From assembly GCA_046293135.1 (NCBI GenBank), contig JBKBPR010000002.1, positions 248,001 through 312,000 of the forward strand: a stretch of DNA of 64,000 bases, given 5' to 3'. Positions 26,348 through 35,305 of this stretch are shown in pieces. The translations under genes were made by a program, and so were the position numbers. Each line of letters opens with the position of its first letter. Positions within the stretch are counted from its first letter, which is position 1. Source of the stretch: UBA2638 sp046293135. Lineage in GTDB: Bacteria; Pseudomonadota; Alphaproteobacteria; Micavibrionales; Micavibrionaceae. The notes below the pieces were generated by a model, which saw nothing but the letters and a program-made list of their open reading frames with translations, was not told where the DNA came from and ran no database searches.

Positions 26348-27304
26348 TCAAATATAATAAATATCTTCTTCGCCTTCGACCTGCATCACTTGTTTGACGA
26401 TCCGCTGGAATTTCTTTTCATCATGTAAGGCTTGTTTGTTCAGACCTGTTTCCCGGCCAACCATGTAATACACTGAAGTCATATCACATTTCGTACCGCG
26501 TCCGTTCATTTTCACATGATAGGCCATCGCCGAGTCCATCGTGATAATCGATTTATCGGGCTGGTTACGTTTGCGCATATGTTCTTCGGTCAAATGCACA
26601 ATGAGCATCAGCATAATATTCGAGATCGTCACGCCATGGTGCTTTTCAAATCCGGGGCGCAACGATTTCATGATGCGGTATGTTTCAACGACATTCGGAA
26701 TATTCAGGAAAACTTTTTGAAAGCGGCGATCAAGCGCAGGGTCAGTCGCAACATACATCCTGAATTCGTCAAGCGTTGTCGCACCGATAACCATCAAATC
26801 ACCCGCCGTCAAATACGGCTTCATAACATCGGATAAGCCTTTATAGGATGAGCCTTCGCAATTCGGCATAATCTGGTGAATTTCGTCCAAAAACAGAATA
26901 ATGCGGGGGTTTTCAGGATTGTAATAACGCTCAGCCACCCCTTTACAAAGCGGGATAAAGCGCTCCTGAAACTCTGCAGGGTTAGATGTTCCCGCAGCCA
27001 TACGCGCCAGATCAACTTCCAAAACGCGGCAATCTTTGAGCATATCAGGCACATCACCGGTAGCCACTTTTTGCGCCAACGCCACGACCATCGCAGTTTT
27101 ACCGACACCGGCAGGCGCAAGCAAAACAGCGTTTTTACGGCCTTTTTGCAGCAAAATCAGAATCGTTTCATCAACTTCACGGTCACGGCCTGTAATCGGC
27201 CCATAACGCCCAGCACGGGCATGAGCCGTAAAATCATTACAATAGGCCATAAACAAATCTTCAAGCTCTGTGTTGGTAACAAGATATTGCCATTGTTCCG
27301 TCAT
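26348..27304 (-). CDS. standalone AAA+ ATPase resembling the first ATPase domain of ClpA/ClpB
   Basis: The 318-residue protein is one AAA+ module with very little else. GPITGRDREVDETI is the entry motif of ClpA/B-type domains. Walker A is APAGVGKTAM near residue 64, Walker B is IILFLDEIHQI near residue 136, sensor 1 is VIGATT near residue 172, and the arginine finger is in ALDRRFQKV near residue 189. The ClpB N-terminal domain, middle coiled coil, second ATPase ring and any ClpP-binding loop are all missing, so it is not a normal chaperone. Pore-loop substrate-threading residues are not obvious. The ATG at 27304 follows AGGA. A palindrome lies about 50 bp upstream. serB lies upstream on the same strand at 174 bp. 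The partner is unknown. Confidence 0.8.
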   Translation of the reverse strand: MTEQWQYLVTNTELEDLFMAYCNDFTAHARAGRYGPITGRDREVDETILILLQKGRKNAVLLAPAGVGKTAMVVALAQKVATGDVPDMLKDCRVLEVDLARMAAGTSNPAEFQERFIPLCKGVAERYYNPENPRIILFLDEIHQIMPNCEGSSYKGLSDVMKPYLTAGDLMVIGATTLDEFRMYVATDPALDRRFQKVFLNIPNVVETYRIMKSLRPGFEKHHGVTISNIMLMLIVHLTEEHMRKRNQPDKSIITMDSAMAYHVKMNGRGTKCDMTSVYYMVGRETGLNKQALHDEKKFQRIVKQVMQVEGEEDIYYI

Positions 27305-27355
27305 GAGTTTCGTCCTGAATTTGCGCCGTGATAGGCATTTGACTTAGAAGGATAC

Positions 27356-27373
27356 TGTGGAAGACGCTCCACA
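27356..27373. promoter_or_regulatory. inverted repeat upstream of the AAA+ gene (possible operator)
   Basis: TGTGGA-N6-TCCACA is a perfect inverted repeat, about 50 bases before the AAA+ ATPase start codon and 105 bases after the serB stop. There is no T tract, so an operator is likelier than a terminator. Confidence 0.4.
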
Positions 27374-27478
27374 AATTTACTATAAACCAGTTTTTAGTCT
27401 AGCAACAGAGGGTTAAGACTTTCTTTTTAGATTATGTCATGTGAAAGCTGATCCCAAACATAAAATAAAATATAATGC

Positions 27479-28378
27479 CTAAACATTGCCGATTTGCTGG
27501 CTGGTGTAGCCCTGCGCATAAAGGGCAGCGGTGAGGTCGCCATATAGAATGAGATTATCAATCTCGTCCTTCACCGCCTGTTTAGGGTGATAGCCAATGC
27601 CCAGCCCCGCCGCTTTGAGCATAGGCAGGTCATTTGCACCGTCACCAATCGTTAATGTTTGATCTGGTTTAAGGAACATATCATTTGTGTAACGCCGCAA
27701 ATATTCCAGCTTGGCTTGCTTGTCCAAAATCGGCGCTATGACTTTTCCGGTAAGAGCATCGTTCTCGATCTCAAGCGTATTGCCGTGATGATTGTCAAAC
27801 CCGACCTCCCGCGCTATCGCACTTGTAAAAAACGTAAACCCGCCCGAAACAAGAACGCAATTTGCACCATTCTCTTTCATAACTTTGACAAGAGTATGAG
27901 CGCCTGAATTAACGCGCGTGGCCTTTAAGGTTTCCTGCAGCTTGGCGGAGGGCAGACCTTTGAGCAGCGATACCCGCTCCTTGAGCGCAGCATGGAAATC
28001 AAGAAGGCCCTCCATAGCGCGCTGCGTAATTTCGGCAACCTGTTCCTTGATCCCCGCATAATGCGCAAGCTCATCAAGTGTTTCACCTGCAACAATGGTG
28101 GCGTCCATATCGGCGAGCAATAATTTTTTGCGGCGGCGTTCAATCGGATTGCAAAACAGATCAATCTTCCCCTCAGAGAGATAATCTTGCAATTTGGCAA
28201 TCAAAAGCCGTGACGGTTTGGCGGGAATCCCCAGATCCACCGCCCGTTCAGGGGCGAGCCATGACGGCGCCGCGGTAAAAAATAAGTTCTCTTTCTCGAT
28301 CAATTTCGAGACAGAGGAAATATCGTTTTGCGTGATCGTTCTGTGGCTGGAGGAAACAAGTGTGAGAACAAAACTCAT
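27479..28378 (-). CDS. serB: phosphoserine phosphatase
   Basis: This HAD-superfamily phosphatase performs the last step of serine synthesis, hydrolysing phosphoserine. The catalytic motif I is LADMDATIV with Asp90 as nucleophile and Asp92 as acid; the usual serine after the second Asp is alanine here. Motif II is LVSGGF near residue 178, and motif III is GDGANDLPML near residue 244. The N-terminal 75 residues are an ACT-like regulatory extension, as in E. coli SerB, and the 299-residue length agrees. The ATG overlaps the preceding SPFH gene by four bases (ATGA), so the two are cotranscribed and translationally coupled. serC and serA lie nearby on the opposite strand. Confidence 0.95.
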   Translation of the reverse strand: MSFVLTLVSSSHRTITQNDISSVSKLIEKENLFFTAAPSWLAPERAVDLGIPAKPSRLLIAKLQDYLSEGKIDLFCNPIERRRKKLLLADMDATIVAGETLDELAHYAGIKEQVAEITQRAMEGLLDFHAALKERVSLLKGLPSAKLQETLKATRVNSGAHTLVKVMKENGANCVLVSGGFTFFTSAIAREVGFDNHHGNTLEIENDALTGKVIAPILDKQAKLEYLRRYTNDMFLKPDQTLTIGDGANDLPMLKAAGLGIGYHPKQAVKDEIDNLILYGDLTAALYAQGYTSQQIGNV

Positions 28379-29274
28379 GAGGCTTTTTTCTTCTCCTGAA
28401 GCTTTTCTAAAAGCGGTGATCCGGCGATTAAGGCGCTTAGGCCGCTATCCTGCTTTTCCTGCGGCATAACAATAACCATATTGCCCTTATCACCGACATC
28501 GCGAATGGTATCGAGCCGCATGGCCTCTTCCATGAAGCGATCCGCAACATCCGGGTTAACACCATCCTTGACCAGCGATCTGCGAATATCGGCATAGCCC
28601 TGGGCGATACTGCGGCGGAATCCGGCCACGCCCTCCCCGATCAGGATATTGCGCTGCTTATCGGCCTCGGCGGCTTTAACGCTGCGGATATAATCGGCGG
28701 CAGCTTCGTTGGTGGCGGCGTCTTTCTCCCTTTCGGAAGCGCGGACGCGGTTAAAGGAATCTTGCACATCTCTGGGCGCGCTCGGCTCGTCAACGACAAT
28801 ACGGCGGATACAAATACCATAATCTTCAATCTGAGACTTAACGTCATCAATCACCGCCAATGAAATTTCATCGCGCTCGTCATAAAGCTCCTGAAAATCC
28901 TTACCCGATGTATATTTCCTGACCGAGGCACTGACAATCTTGTTCATCTGTTCAATCGGCAAATCGGTATCAAAATAGAACCGCGCCGTATCGCGGATTT
29001 CATATTGAATCGTGATCGGCAGCCTGACGAAAAGATCGTCTTTGGTTTTGGTGTCGAGCATTTCATTGACCTGCCGCAAATCTGTCGGAATCCTTGCAGC
29101 AACGATATTGAACGGCCACGGCCATTTCAGATGTAATCCGGCATGGTGCTCGGTGCGGACATGCTTTCCGAAAAATGTGATAAGCGCTTCACGACGCTGC
29201 GGCACAGTAAACAGGCAGGTAAAAAGATAGGCAATCAATATAACAAAGAACAAAATGCTCAAAAAACTGGCCAT
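28375..29274 (-). CDS. SPFH/band 7 (HflC/stomatin-like) membrane protein
   Basis: The product has 299 residues: one N-terminal membrane segment (about residues 4-24), then a band 7 domain. The characteristic pattern includes REALITFFGKHVRTEHHAGLHLKWPWPF followed by conserved SASVRKY and alternating charged helices (about 180-225), which drive oligomerisation. Families of this type form ring-like cages around membrane proteases such as FtsH (HflKC) or around lipid domains. It resembles HflC-like and HIR-type members but has no HflK partner beside it. The four-base overlap with serB indicates one transcript. The gene is divergent from serC, 141 bp apart. Confidence 0.82.
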   Translation of the reverse strand: MASFLSILFFVILIAYLFTCLFTVPQRREALITFFGKHVRTEHHAGLHLKWPWPFNIVAARIPTDLRQVNEMLDTKTKDDLFVRLPITIQYEIRDTARFYFDTDLPIEQMNKIVSASVRKYTSGKDFQELYDERDEISLAVIDDVKSQIEDYGICIRRIVVDEPSAPRDVQDSFNRVRASEREKDAATNEAAADYIRSVKAAEADKQRNILIGEGVAGFRRSIAQGYADIRRSLVKDGVNPDVADRFMEEAMRLDTIRDVGDKGNMVIVMPQEKQDSGLSALIAGSPLLEKLQEKKKAS

Positions 29275-29415
29275 GTCGGTAAACTCCTTATTGAAATAAA
29301 ATCAGGGCTGTCATATTGTGACAGCAATTTTTCAAGGAATAAACTGTTTTTATAAACGATGATTAAACATAGTTGATGAGAATGATCGTCACGGTTTTAA
29401 GAGGATAGAGCGAGA

Positions 29416-30597
29416 ATGAGCAAACCAAATGTTAAGCCGAAAAACCCGTGTTTTTCTTCAGGCCCTTGCGCCAAGCGTCCGGGATGGAGCATTGAGAATC
29501 TCTCCCAAGCGATGCTGGGGCGCTCCCACCGCGCTGCGCCGCTCAAGGCCAAGCTGAAAGACGCCATCGACAAGCAAAAGAAAATCCTCGGCATTCCTGA
29601 TGATTATGTGGCCGGAATCGTTCCGGCCTCCGATACCGGCGCTTTCGAAATGGCGATGTGGTCACTATTGGGTGAACGCGGCGTTGATGTTTTTGCTTGG
29701 GAAAGCTTTAGCACGGACTGGCTCAAGGATATTACAGGCCAGCTCAAATTATCCGATGTCAAAACCTATGAGGCCGAATACGGCGCATTGCCTGACCTGT
29801 CCAAGGCCGATCCCGCGCGCGATTGTGTTTTTGTCTGGAACGGCACAACCTCGGGCGTGCGCGTGCCCAATGGCAATTGGATCGCATCTGACCGTGAAGG
29901 CTTGACGCTATGTGATGCGACCTCGGCGGTGTTTGCTTATGATATGCCGTGGGAAAAGCTCGACGTTGTGACATGGAGCTGGCAAAAAGTGCTCGGCGGG
30001 GAGGCGGCGCATGGTATGATCGTGCTCTCACCTAGGGCAGTCGAGCGTTTGGAGAGCTATAAACCCGCTTGGCCGATGCCAAAAATTTTCCGCATGACCA
30101 AAAAGGACAAATCCGGCAAGACCGTTTTGAATGCCGAAATATTCGAAGGCGCAACAATCAACACCCCTTCAATGCTGGCGGTCGAAGATTGTCTGGATGC
30201 GCTCAACTGGGTTGAGAATATCGGCGGGCTGAGCACCACGATTGCGCGCTCCGAAGAAAATTTCAAGGTCATTGAAAATTGGGTGGCGCGCTCGGATTGG
30301 GCGGAGTTTCTGGCCAGCGAGCCTGATACACGCTCCCGCACCTCTGTGTGCCTGAAAATCGTCGATCAGTGGTTTGAAAGCCATGACGATCAACAAGGCT
30401 TTATCAAGGCGATGACAAAATTGCTGGAGGGCGAGAATGCCGCGTTTGATATTGCCGGATACCGTGATGCGCCTGCGGGGCTGCGGATCTGGTGCGGGGC
30501 GACCGTTCAGGCCAGCGATATCGAGGCGCTGATGCCTTGGCTCGATTGGGCCTATGCCACCGCCAAACACGAGGAAGAGCGCAAAAAAGCAGCTTAG
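29416..30597 (+). CDS. serC: phosphoserine aminotransferase
   Basis: This 393-residue PLP enzyme converts 3-phosphohydroxypyruvate and glutamate to phosphoserine, and also acts in pyridoxal phosphate synthesis. It belongs to the alphaproteobacterial/archaeal subgroup (NPCFSSGPCAKRPGW at the start). The PLP lysine is in WSWQKVLGGE near residue 194, WNGTTSGVRVP near residue 137 contributes to the cofactor pocket, and NTPSMLAVED near residue 254 is conserved in the family. The ATG at 29416 follows GAGG within the usual range. serA lies 1.7 kb further on the same strand, separated by an opposite-strand gene. serB is divergent upstream. Confidence 0.96.
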   Translation: MSKPNVKPKNPCFSSGPCAKRPGWSIENLSQAMLGRSHRAAPLKAKLKDAIDKQKKILGIPDDYVAGIVPASDTGAFEMAMWSLLGERGVDVFAWESFSTDWLKDITGQLKLSDVKTYEAEYGALPDLSKADPARDCVFVWNGTTSGVRVPNGNWIASDREGLTLCDATSAVFAYDMPWEKLDVVTWSWQKVLGGEAAHGMIVLSPRAVERLESYKPAWPMPKIFRMTKKDKSGKTVLNAEIFEGATINTPSMLAVEDCLDALNWVENIGGLSTTIARSEENFKVIENWVARSDWAEFLASEPDTRSRTSVCLKIVDQWFESHDDQQGFIKAMTKLLEGENAAFDIAGYRDAPAGLRIWCGATVQASDIEALMPWLDWAYATAKHEEERKKAA

Positions 30598-30600
30598 GGC

Positions 30601-32197
30601 TTAATTGTAGTTATCACAATCAGGCGTCACTTGATCTTCCGGCACCTGACCGAAGGTCAGACTGTTGGCACTGCGATTTAAATATTTATCGCTTAAATCT
30701 ATGAGTTGCCTCAGCCTTTTTTTGAAATATTGATTTTCATGCTGTTTTTTCGTTTTTGAAAACGCAGAAAAAACGGACAAAAGACAGCTCTTTTCAGATT
30801 CCTTGTCTAATCGATTGAGTAAAGCCTCCGTACCATCTCTTATAGAGCGAATGTCATGCTGTGAATAGCTTTCACCTTTTATATCGATAAAAGTATATTT
30901 TTGATTGATATCTGCACCATTTTGCATGAGTAACTCAAAAAGCCTGAAATCATGATGCCCCAACGCATTCAAATGCGGTGGGGTAGAGTCACAATCAGAA
31001 AAAATATAGGTTTCCGCCTGATCCTTCTCAAACAACTCTTTTTGAACGGCAGGATCTTTTACAAGCGCCTCGATGATAAGATACAGGTTCTCGCGGGTAT
31101 GTTCTGTAATTATATAATGGCTGTTTTTAACTCTGACAAAATTATTGATAAACGCACTCGCCAGTTCTGGTGGGATAGATCGTGCCAAACGAAGAATATC
31201 TTCCTCATCTAAAACTGCCTCTTTTTCATCACTAAGCGTCTCTGCTTCATGAAACACAGCAATCGCTCTTTTAGGATTCAGACCTAACCCCATACGGGCG
31301 CGGCCTGGAATATCGCCATAATGTTCAATCAATTCACCATATAAGTAAGGATAATAATTGTCCCACATTCCCTTTATTGTTGCTTCATTATGAATATAGG
31401 TTTGAAGTCTATTAAAATCACTAACTGCATCTGCCATCAATTGACGAATACCGGGTAGCAATGCGAATTTTTGCAATGCGGATTGGCCATCCTCCGTGTC
31501 ATGTAAAAGGGATTCTATATGCTCAGGCGCATCTATTCCGGCATTATAAAGAGCAGCCCACAACTCCAGTTTACTCACAGGCATGGTTTGCCATTGGCAA
31601 TATCCCTGCGGCACAATCTCATTCATACGCGCCTGAATCTCAATAGCCTGAGAATAGTATTCTTTGTAATCTGTATCAGATTTCGAGAAGAACCCACCGT
31701 CCATATTTTTGCGCATATGCCAAAGCTTTAATCTAGAAAAGAAACCTTTTTCTGTCGAGATATGCGGTATTAGCAGAAAATTTTTTTCTGCCCATCCGGC
31801 TTTTTGTTTCAAAAATTGTAATGTATGCGTAAATTCATGGCTGTATAGAGCCACCTTTATATATGGGATATGGCCTTTTAAAAACCGTCCAACAGCCTCA
31901 ATTCTCATATTTAAGGGGCTTGCATATCTGGGATTTAGATTTATTTCATCATGATTAGCGGCACTGACATAACCCCCAAAACTTTGTGCGCCAATCTTTT
32001 TTTATTGTTATGTCACATTCAGGTGAACGATCTATATCCAGACCATTCGGTTTTGCAGTTCCGAAATCGGCTATCAGGAACTCTTCAGCACTTCCCCCGC
32101 GCTTTTTATAAATCTCAATCCAGCGTGCGTTACGCTGCATCACGCGATTATATATCGCGAGCGTATCACTCCATTTATCGACCAATCTACCAATCAT
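30601..32197 (-). CDS. HExxH metallopeptidase-like protein with ankyrin-like segment, frame broken at an A7 run
   Basis: Two overlapping reading frames make one gene. The first, from the ATG at 32197, encodes 80 residues and stops at 31955. The second is open from about 32001 down to 30601 and continues the protein. A homopolymer of seven A on the coding strand (31997-32003) sits exactly at the overlap; six A would keep one frame and give about 530 residues. Key motif: SHEFTHTLQF, an HExxH zinc-binding signature, within a hydrophobic helix. Near the C-terminus, FRLFELLMQNGADINQK matches an ankyrin half-repeat. There is no signal peptide. I do not recognise the family. It lies between serC and serA on the opposite strand, three bases from the serC stop, and looks like an insertion. 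Confidence 0.65.
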
Positions 32198-32340
32198 AGT
32201 ATTGATCTTATTGAAAAATAATAGTTATGTCAATTAATGGGCGCGCTAAACTTTCCAAAAAATTCTCTTTCGCACTGCAATAAAAGCTGATAAAGCTGAA
32301 CGCCTGTTTGCCTAAACAAGACAAAAATAGGAGTTCATAT

Positions 32341-33933
32341 ATGTCATCTGTTCAAACACCCCCTAAAGTCCTTATCAGTGACGAGCTTGATCCACAAGCC
32401 GTTGAAATTTTTGAAAAAAGCGGCTGCGCCGTTGATTATAAGCCCGGAACCTCCGCCGAGGAGTTGATGGCGATTATCGATCAATATGACGGGCTGGCCA
32501 TTCGTTCCGCAACCAAGGTGACAGCCGCCGTTCTGGAGAAAGCCACGCGCTTGAAAGTTGTCGGCCGTGCCGGAATCGGCGTTGATAATGTCGATGTTCC
32601 GAAAGCGACGGAAAAAGGCGTGGTGGTAATGAACACCCCGTTCGGCAATTCGATTACAACGGCGGAACATGCGATTGCGATGATGTTCGCTCTTGCCCGC
32701 CAGATCCCGCAGGCCAATGCCAGCACACATGCCGGAAAATGGGAAAAATCGCGCTTTATGGGCGTGGAGCTATATAACAAGACGCTGGGCGTGATCGGCT
32801 GCGGGAATATCGGCGGCATTGTCGCCAATCGCGGCGTCGGGCTGAAAATGAATGTGATCGCCTTTGACCCCTATCTGACCGAAGAGCGCGCGGTGGAACT
32901 TGGTGTGCGGAAGGTTGAGCTGGACGAGCTGTTCGCAAAATCCGACTTTATCACGATCCACGTGCCGAAAACCGAAAAAACCGCCAATATCATCAACAAG
33001 GCCAATATTGCCAAGATGAAAGACGGTGTACGGATTATCAACTGCGCGCGCGGCGGGATCGTCAATGAAGCCGACCTCAAAGAAGCGCTTGAATCCGGCA
33101 AGGTCGCAGGCGCGGCATTGGATGTGTTCGAGGTCGAGCCGGCCAAGGACAATATCCTGTTCGGCATGGATAATGTTGTGTGCACCCCGCATTTGGGCGC
33201 AGCCACAACCGAAGCGCAGTTCAACGTCGCCATTCAGGTCGCCGAACAAATGGCCGATTACCTGACCAAGGGCGCTGTGACCAATGCGCTGAATATGCCC
33301 TCTATTTCGGCTGAAGATGCGCCGCGCTTAAGGCCGTATCTGAAACTGGCCGAGAAATTGGGCGAATTTGCGGGGCAAATCACCCAAAGCGCGATCAAGC
33401 AAATTGAGATCGAATATGAAGGCACGGTGACCGATATCAACACCGACCCGATTACCTCGGTGATGATTGCGCATTTGCTGGCAACTCAAACCGATAGCGT
33501 CAATATGGTCAACGCGCTGCAAATTGCGGGCGCGCGCGGTATCCAGATCAAGCAAAGCTATAGCAAAGAGCCGAAGGAATGGCGCTCAATGATCAATCTG
33601 ATCGTTACCACGACAGAACGCACCCGAAATGTCACAGGAACGCTCTTTACAGGACGCGAGCCGCGGATTGTCAATATCGAGGGCGTACCGATTGAGGCGG
33701 CTTTGTGCGAATATATGCTCTTTATCCGCAACAAAGACTTGCCGGGGATGATCGGCGCTTTGGGAACGACACTGGCCGATGCAGGGCATAATATCGCCGA
33801 TTTCCGCTTGGGCAGAAAGGGCGATAGCACAGCGATTTGCTTGGTGTCACTTGATCAGGACTTGCCGGATGATCTGTTCAAAAACATCGCCAATCTGCCG
33901 CATATTGAAAGCGTCAAGAAATTGAAATTTTAA
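32341..33933 (+). CDS. serA: D-3-phosphoglycerate dehydrogenase
   Basis: SerA oxidises 3-phosphoglycerate to 3-phosphohydroxypyruvate, the first step of serine synthesis. The 530-residue length marks the long form with an extra (ASB) domain and a C-terminal ACT domain for serine sensing. The NAD motif GVIGCGNIGG is near residue 150. Catalytic residues are in NCARGGIVNE (Arg) and VVCTPHLGAAT (His). The ACT domain (about 455-530) starts at EYMLFIRNKDLPGMIG. The ATG at 32341 follows GGAG by eight bases; an upstream TTG at 32308 adds eleven residues without support. A terminator follows immediately. Confidence 0.97.
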   Translation: MSSVQTPPKVLISDELDPQAVEIFEKSGCAVDYKPGTSAEELMAIIDQYDGLAIRSATKVTAAVLEKATRLKVVGRAGIGVDNVDVPKATEKGVVVMNTPFGNSITTAEHAIAMMFALARQIPQANASTHAGKWEKSRFMGVELYNKTLGVIGCGNIGGIVANRGVGLKMNVIAFDPYLTEERAVELGVRKVELDELFAKSDFITIHVPKTEKTANIINKANIAKMKDGVRIINCARGGIVNEADLKEALESGKVAGAALDVFEVEPAKDNILFGMDNVVCTPHLGAATTEAQFNVAIQVAEQMADYLTKGAVTNALNMPSISAEDAPRLRPYLKLAEKLGEFAGQITQSAIKQIEIEYEGTVTDINTDPITSVMIAHLLATQTDSVNMVNALQIAGARGIQIKQSYSKEPKEWRSMINLIVTTTERTRNVTGTLFTGREPRIVNIEGVPIEAALCEYMLFIRNKDLPGMIGALGTTLADAGHNIADFRLGRKGDSTAICLVSLDQDLPDDLFKNIANLPHIESVKKLKF

Positions 33934-33961
33934 AATTGCAGGCAATTTGAATAAGACAAAT

Positions 33962-33987
33962 AAAAAGCGGGTTTTATCCCGCTTTTT
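33962..33987. terminator. bidirectional terminator between serA and the 168-aa gene
   Basis: AAAAAGCGGG (33962-33971) pairs perfectly with CCCGCTTTTT (33978-33987), with a six-base loop and T runs on both strands. It overlaps the last codons of the minus-strand gene. Confidence 0.85.
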
Positions 33988-34480
33988 TCTTCTGCAGATA
34001 CCGCAAACAGGCATCTTTCAGCTCTTGTTCGAGCTGAACCCCATAATTGCCGCCATCACCCTTCATCTTTTTCATCACGATGGCGGTCAGGGTTTTGTGG
34101 TGCGCATCAACAATTTGGATCACAGTTTTATCCAGTGCTTTAACGCTCTCAAGAAAATTCAACATGACATTGGCAAGTTTGCCAATTAAATCATATTTAA
34201 AAGTTGTCGCGTTGGCTTTGAGCTGCATAACGGGCTGTGCCATTTCCTGAGCAGACGTTTTCAGGTCCGCACCATCTGATTTGGCATGCTTGATTGCCAC
34301 AGCAAGCTTATCGAGAAATTCCATCGCCAATGGTGCAAAATCAACGTCGTTATTGTCGATAATCTTCTGGCATGCATCAACAGTCTTTTGATCCAGAGGG
34401 CCAGAACCAACCTTGGCCTGCAAAACGTAATTGGCCTTAATTACACGCGGCTGCTTTTTTTCTATCATTTCAATTGTCAT
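33974..34480 (-). CDS. helical protein paired with a response regulator (168 aa)
   Basis: I do not recognise a named family with certainty. The ATG at 34480 is preferred; a longer reading frame from 34684 would overlap the preceding response regulator gene. The product is soluble and almost entirely helical. The N-terminus NYVLQAKVGSGPLDQKTVDA resembles short proteins found beside CheY-like regulators in rhizobia and Rhodospirillales. It has one histidine pair (DAHHKT) that could accept phosphate, but an Hpt motif is not clear. It lies 58 bases downstream of the response regulator gene on the same strand, so they are probably cotranscribed and may act together in signalling. Confidence 0.6.
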   Translation of the reverse strand: MTIEMIEKKQPRVIKANYVLQAKVGSGPLDQKTVDACQKIIDNNDVDFAPLAMEFLDKLAVAIKHAKSDGADLKTSAQEMAQPVMQLKANATTFKYDLIGKLANVMLNFLESVKALDKTVIQIVDAHHKTLTAIVMKKMKGDGGNYGVQLEQELKDACLRYLQKKKAG

Positions 34481-34538
34481 TACACACTCGTCAGATGTTG
34501 ATGATAATAAAGAATACAAGGGAGAAATAAAAAAAATA

Positions 34539-35036
34539 TTAACCCATCTTGTCAGCATAGCGTCGCTTAGGACCATTGTAATTATCTGCAATGCGACGAC
34601 GGCGGTCCGGGCCAAAGAAATCTTCTGTTTCCACAAAATCACGGGGCTTGTTGATAACATAGGCAATCCGGCGCGCCAGATCATTGGCTGAAAACGGTTT
34701 TACCAAAAACTCTGTAGCACCCATATCACGAGCTTCAGAAACACGTGGTAATGCGCTATAACCCGTCATCATAATAATCGGTGCCATTTTATTAGGAGAA
34801 AGGGGGCTCTGACGAATAATTTTGACCAATTCAATACCGTTGAGCGGTACCATGTGCCAATCTGCAATTAAAATATCAGGATTCTCACGACAAAAAATAT
34901 CGAATGCTTTTTCACCATCATTCGCAACATATATCGTGCCTACACCCAAGGTTTCGAGCACGGATGTCACAAGTTTACTCATAGGGACAGTGTCTTCAGC
35001 AATAAGAACACTTAATCGATCAAATTTGAACGCCAT
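34539..35036 (-). CDS. CheY-like single-domain response regulator (165 aa)
   Basis: A receiver domain fills residues 8-128. The acidic pair is Glu14-Asp15, the phosphorylated aspartate is Asp59 in ILIADWHM, the conserved threonine is in MMTGYS, and the lysine in FLVKPFS. No output domain follows. Instead a 35-residue basic tail (GPDRRRR, then GPKRRY) ends the protein, which could bind a partner or nucleic acid. No kinase lies beside it. It precedes the 168-residue helical protein on the same strand and is divergent from the giant adhesin gene, 269 bp apart, so control of adhesin expression or export is conceivable but unproven. Confidence 0.88.
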   Translation of the reverse strand: MAFKFDRLSVLIAEDTVPMSKLVTSVLETLGVGTIYVANDGEKAFDIFCRENPDILIADWHMVPLNGIELVKIIRQSPLSPNKMAPIIMMTGYSALPRVSEARDMGATEFLVKPFSANDLARRIAYVINKPRDFVETEDFFGPDRRRRIADNYNGPKRRYADKMG

Positions 35037-35193
35037 AACAATTGTATTTTAAATATTAAAAATTTATATATTTTCATTAATAAAAATTTAGGAATACTAG
35101 GTTATTAATATTATGTGTTGAGAATACTGTAAAGATGGTTTTAGGGGTTTTGAAGAATTTTATGCATAAACAATTTTTTATTAAACATAATTC

Positions 35194-35222
35194 TTGACAA
35201 AACGAAGAGGAAACGTTATTTT
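35194..35222 (+). promoter_or_regulatory. probable promoter of the adhesin gene
   Basis: TTGACA at 35194-35199 and TATTTT at 35217-35222 are separated by 17 bases in a strongly AT-rich gap. The leader would be about 78 bases and ends in AAGGAG before the start codon. Confidence 0.5.
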
Positions 35223-35305
35223 CTTGAACACTTCGTCCAATGTTGTTATGAGTTCGGCCATAAATATATAAATTTAAAGGCTGAGCTAAATTTAAGGAGC
35301 CCAAA

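Noticed and set aside
33974..34684. 236-residue reading of the gene after the response regulator
   Set aside because: The extra N-terminus overlaps the response regulator coding region and reads as its shadow; the ATG at 34480 is better.
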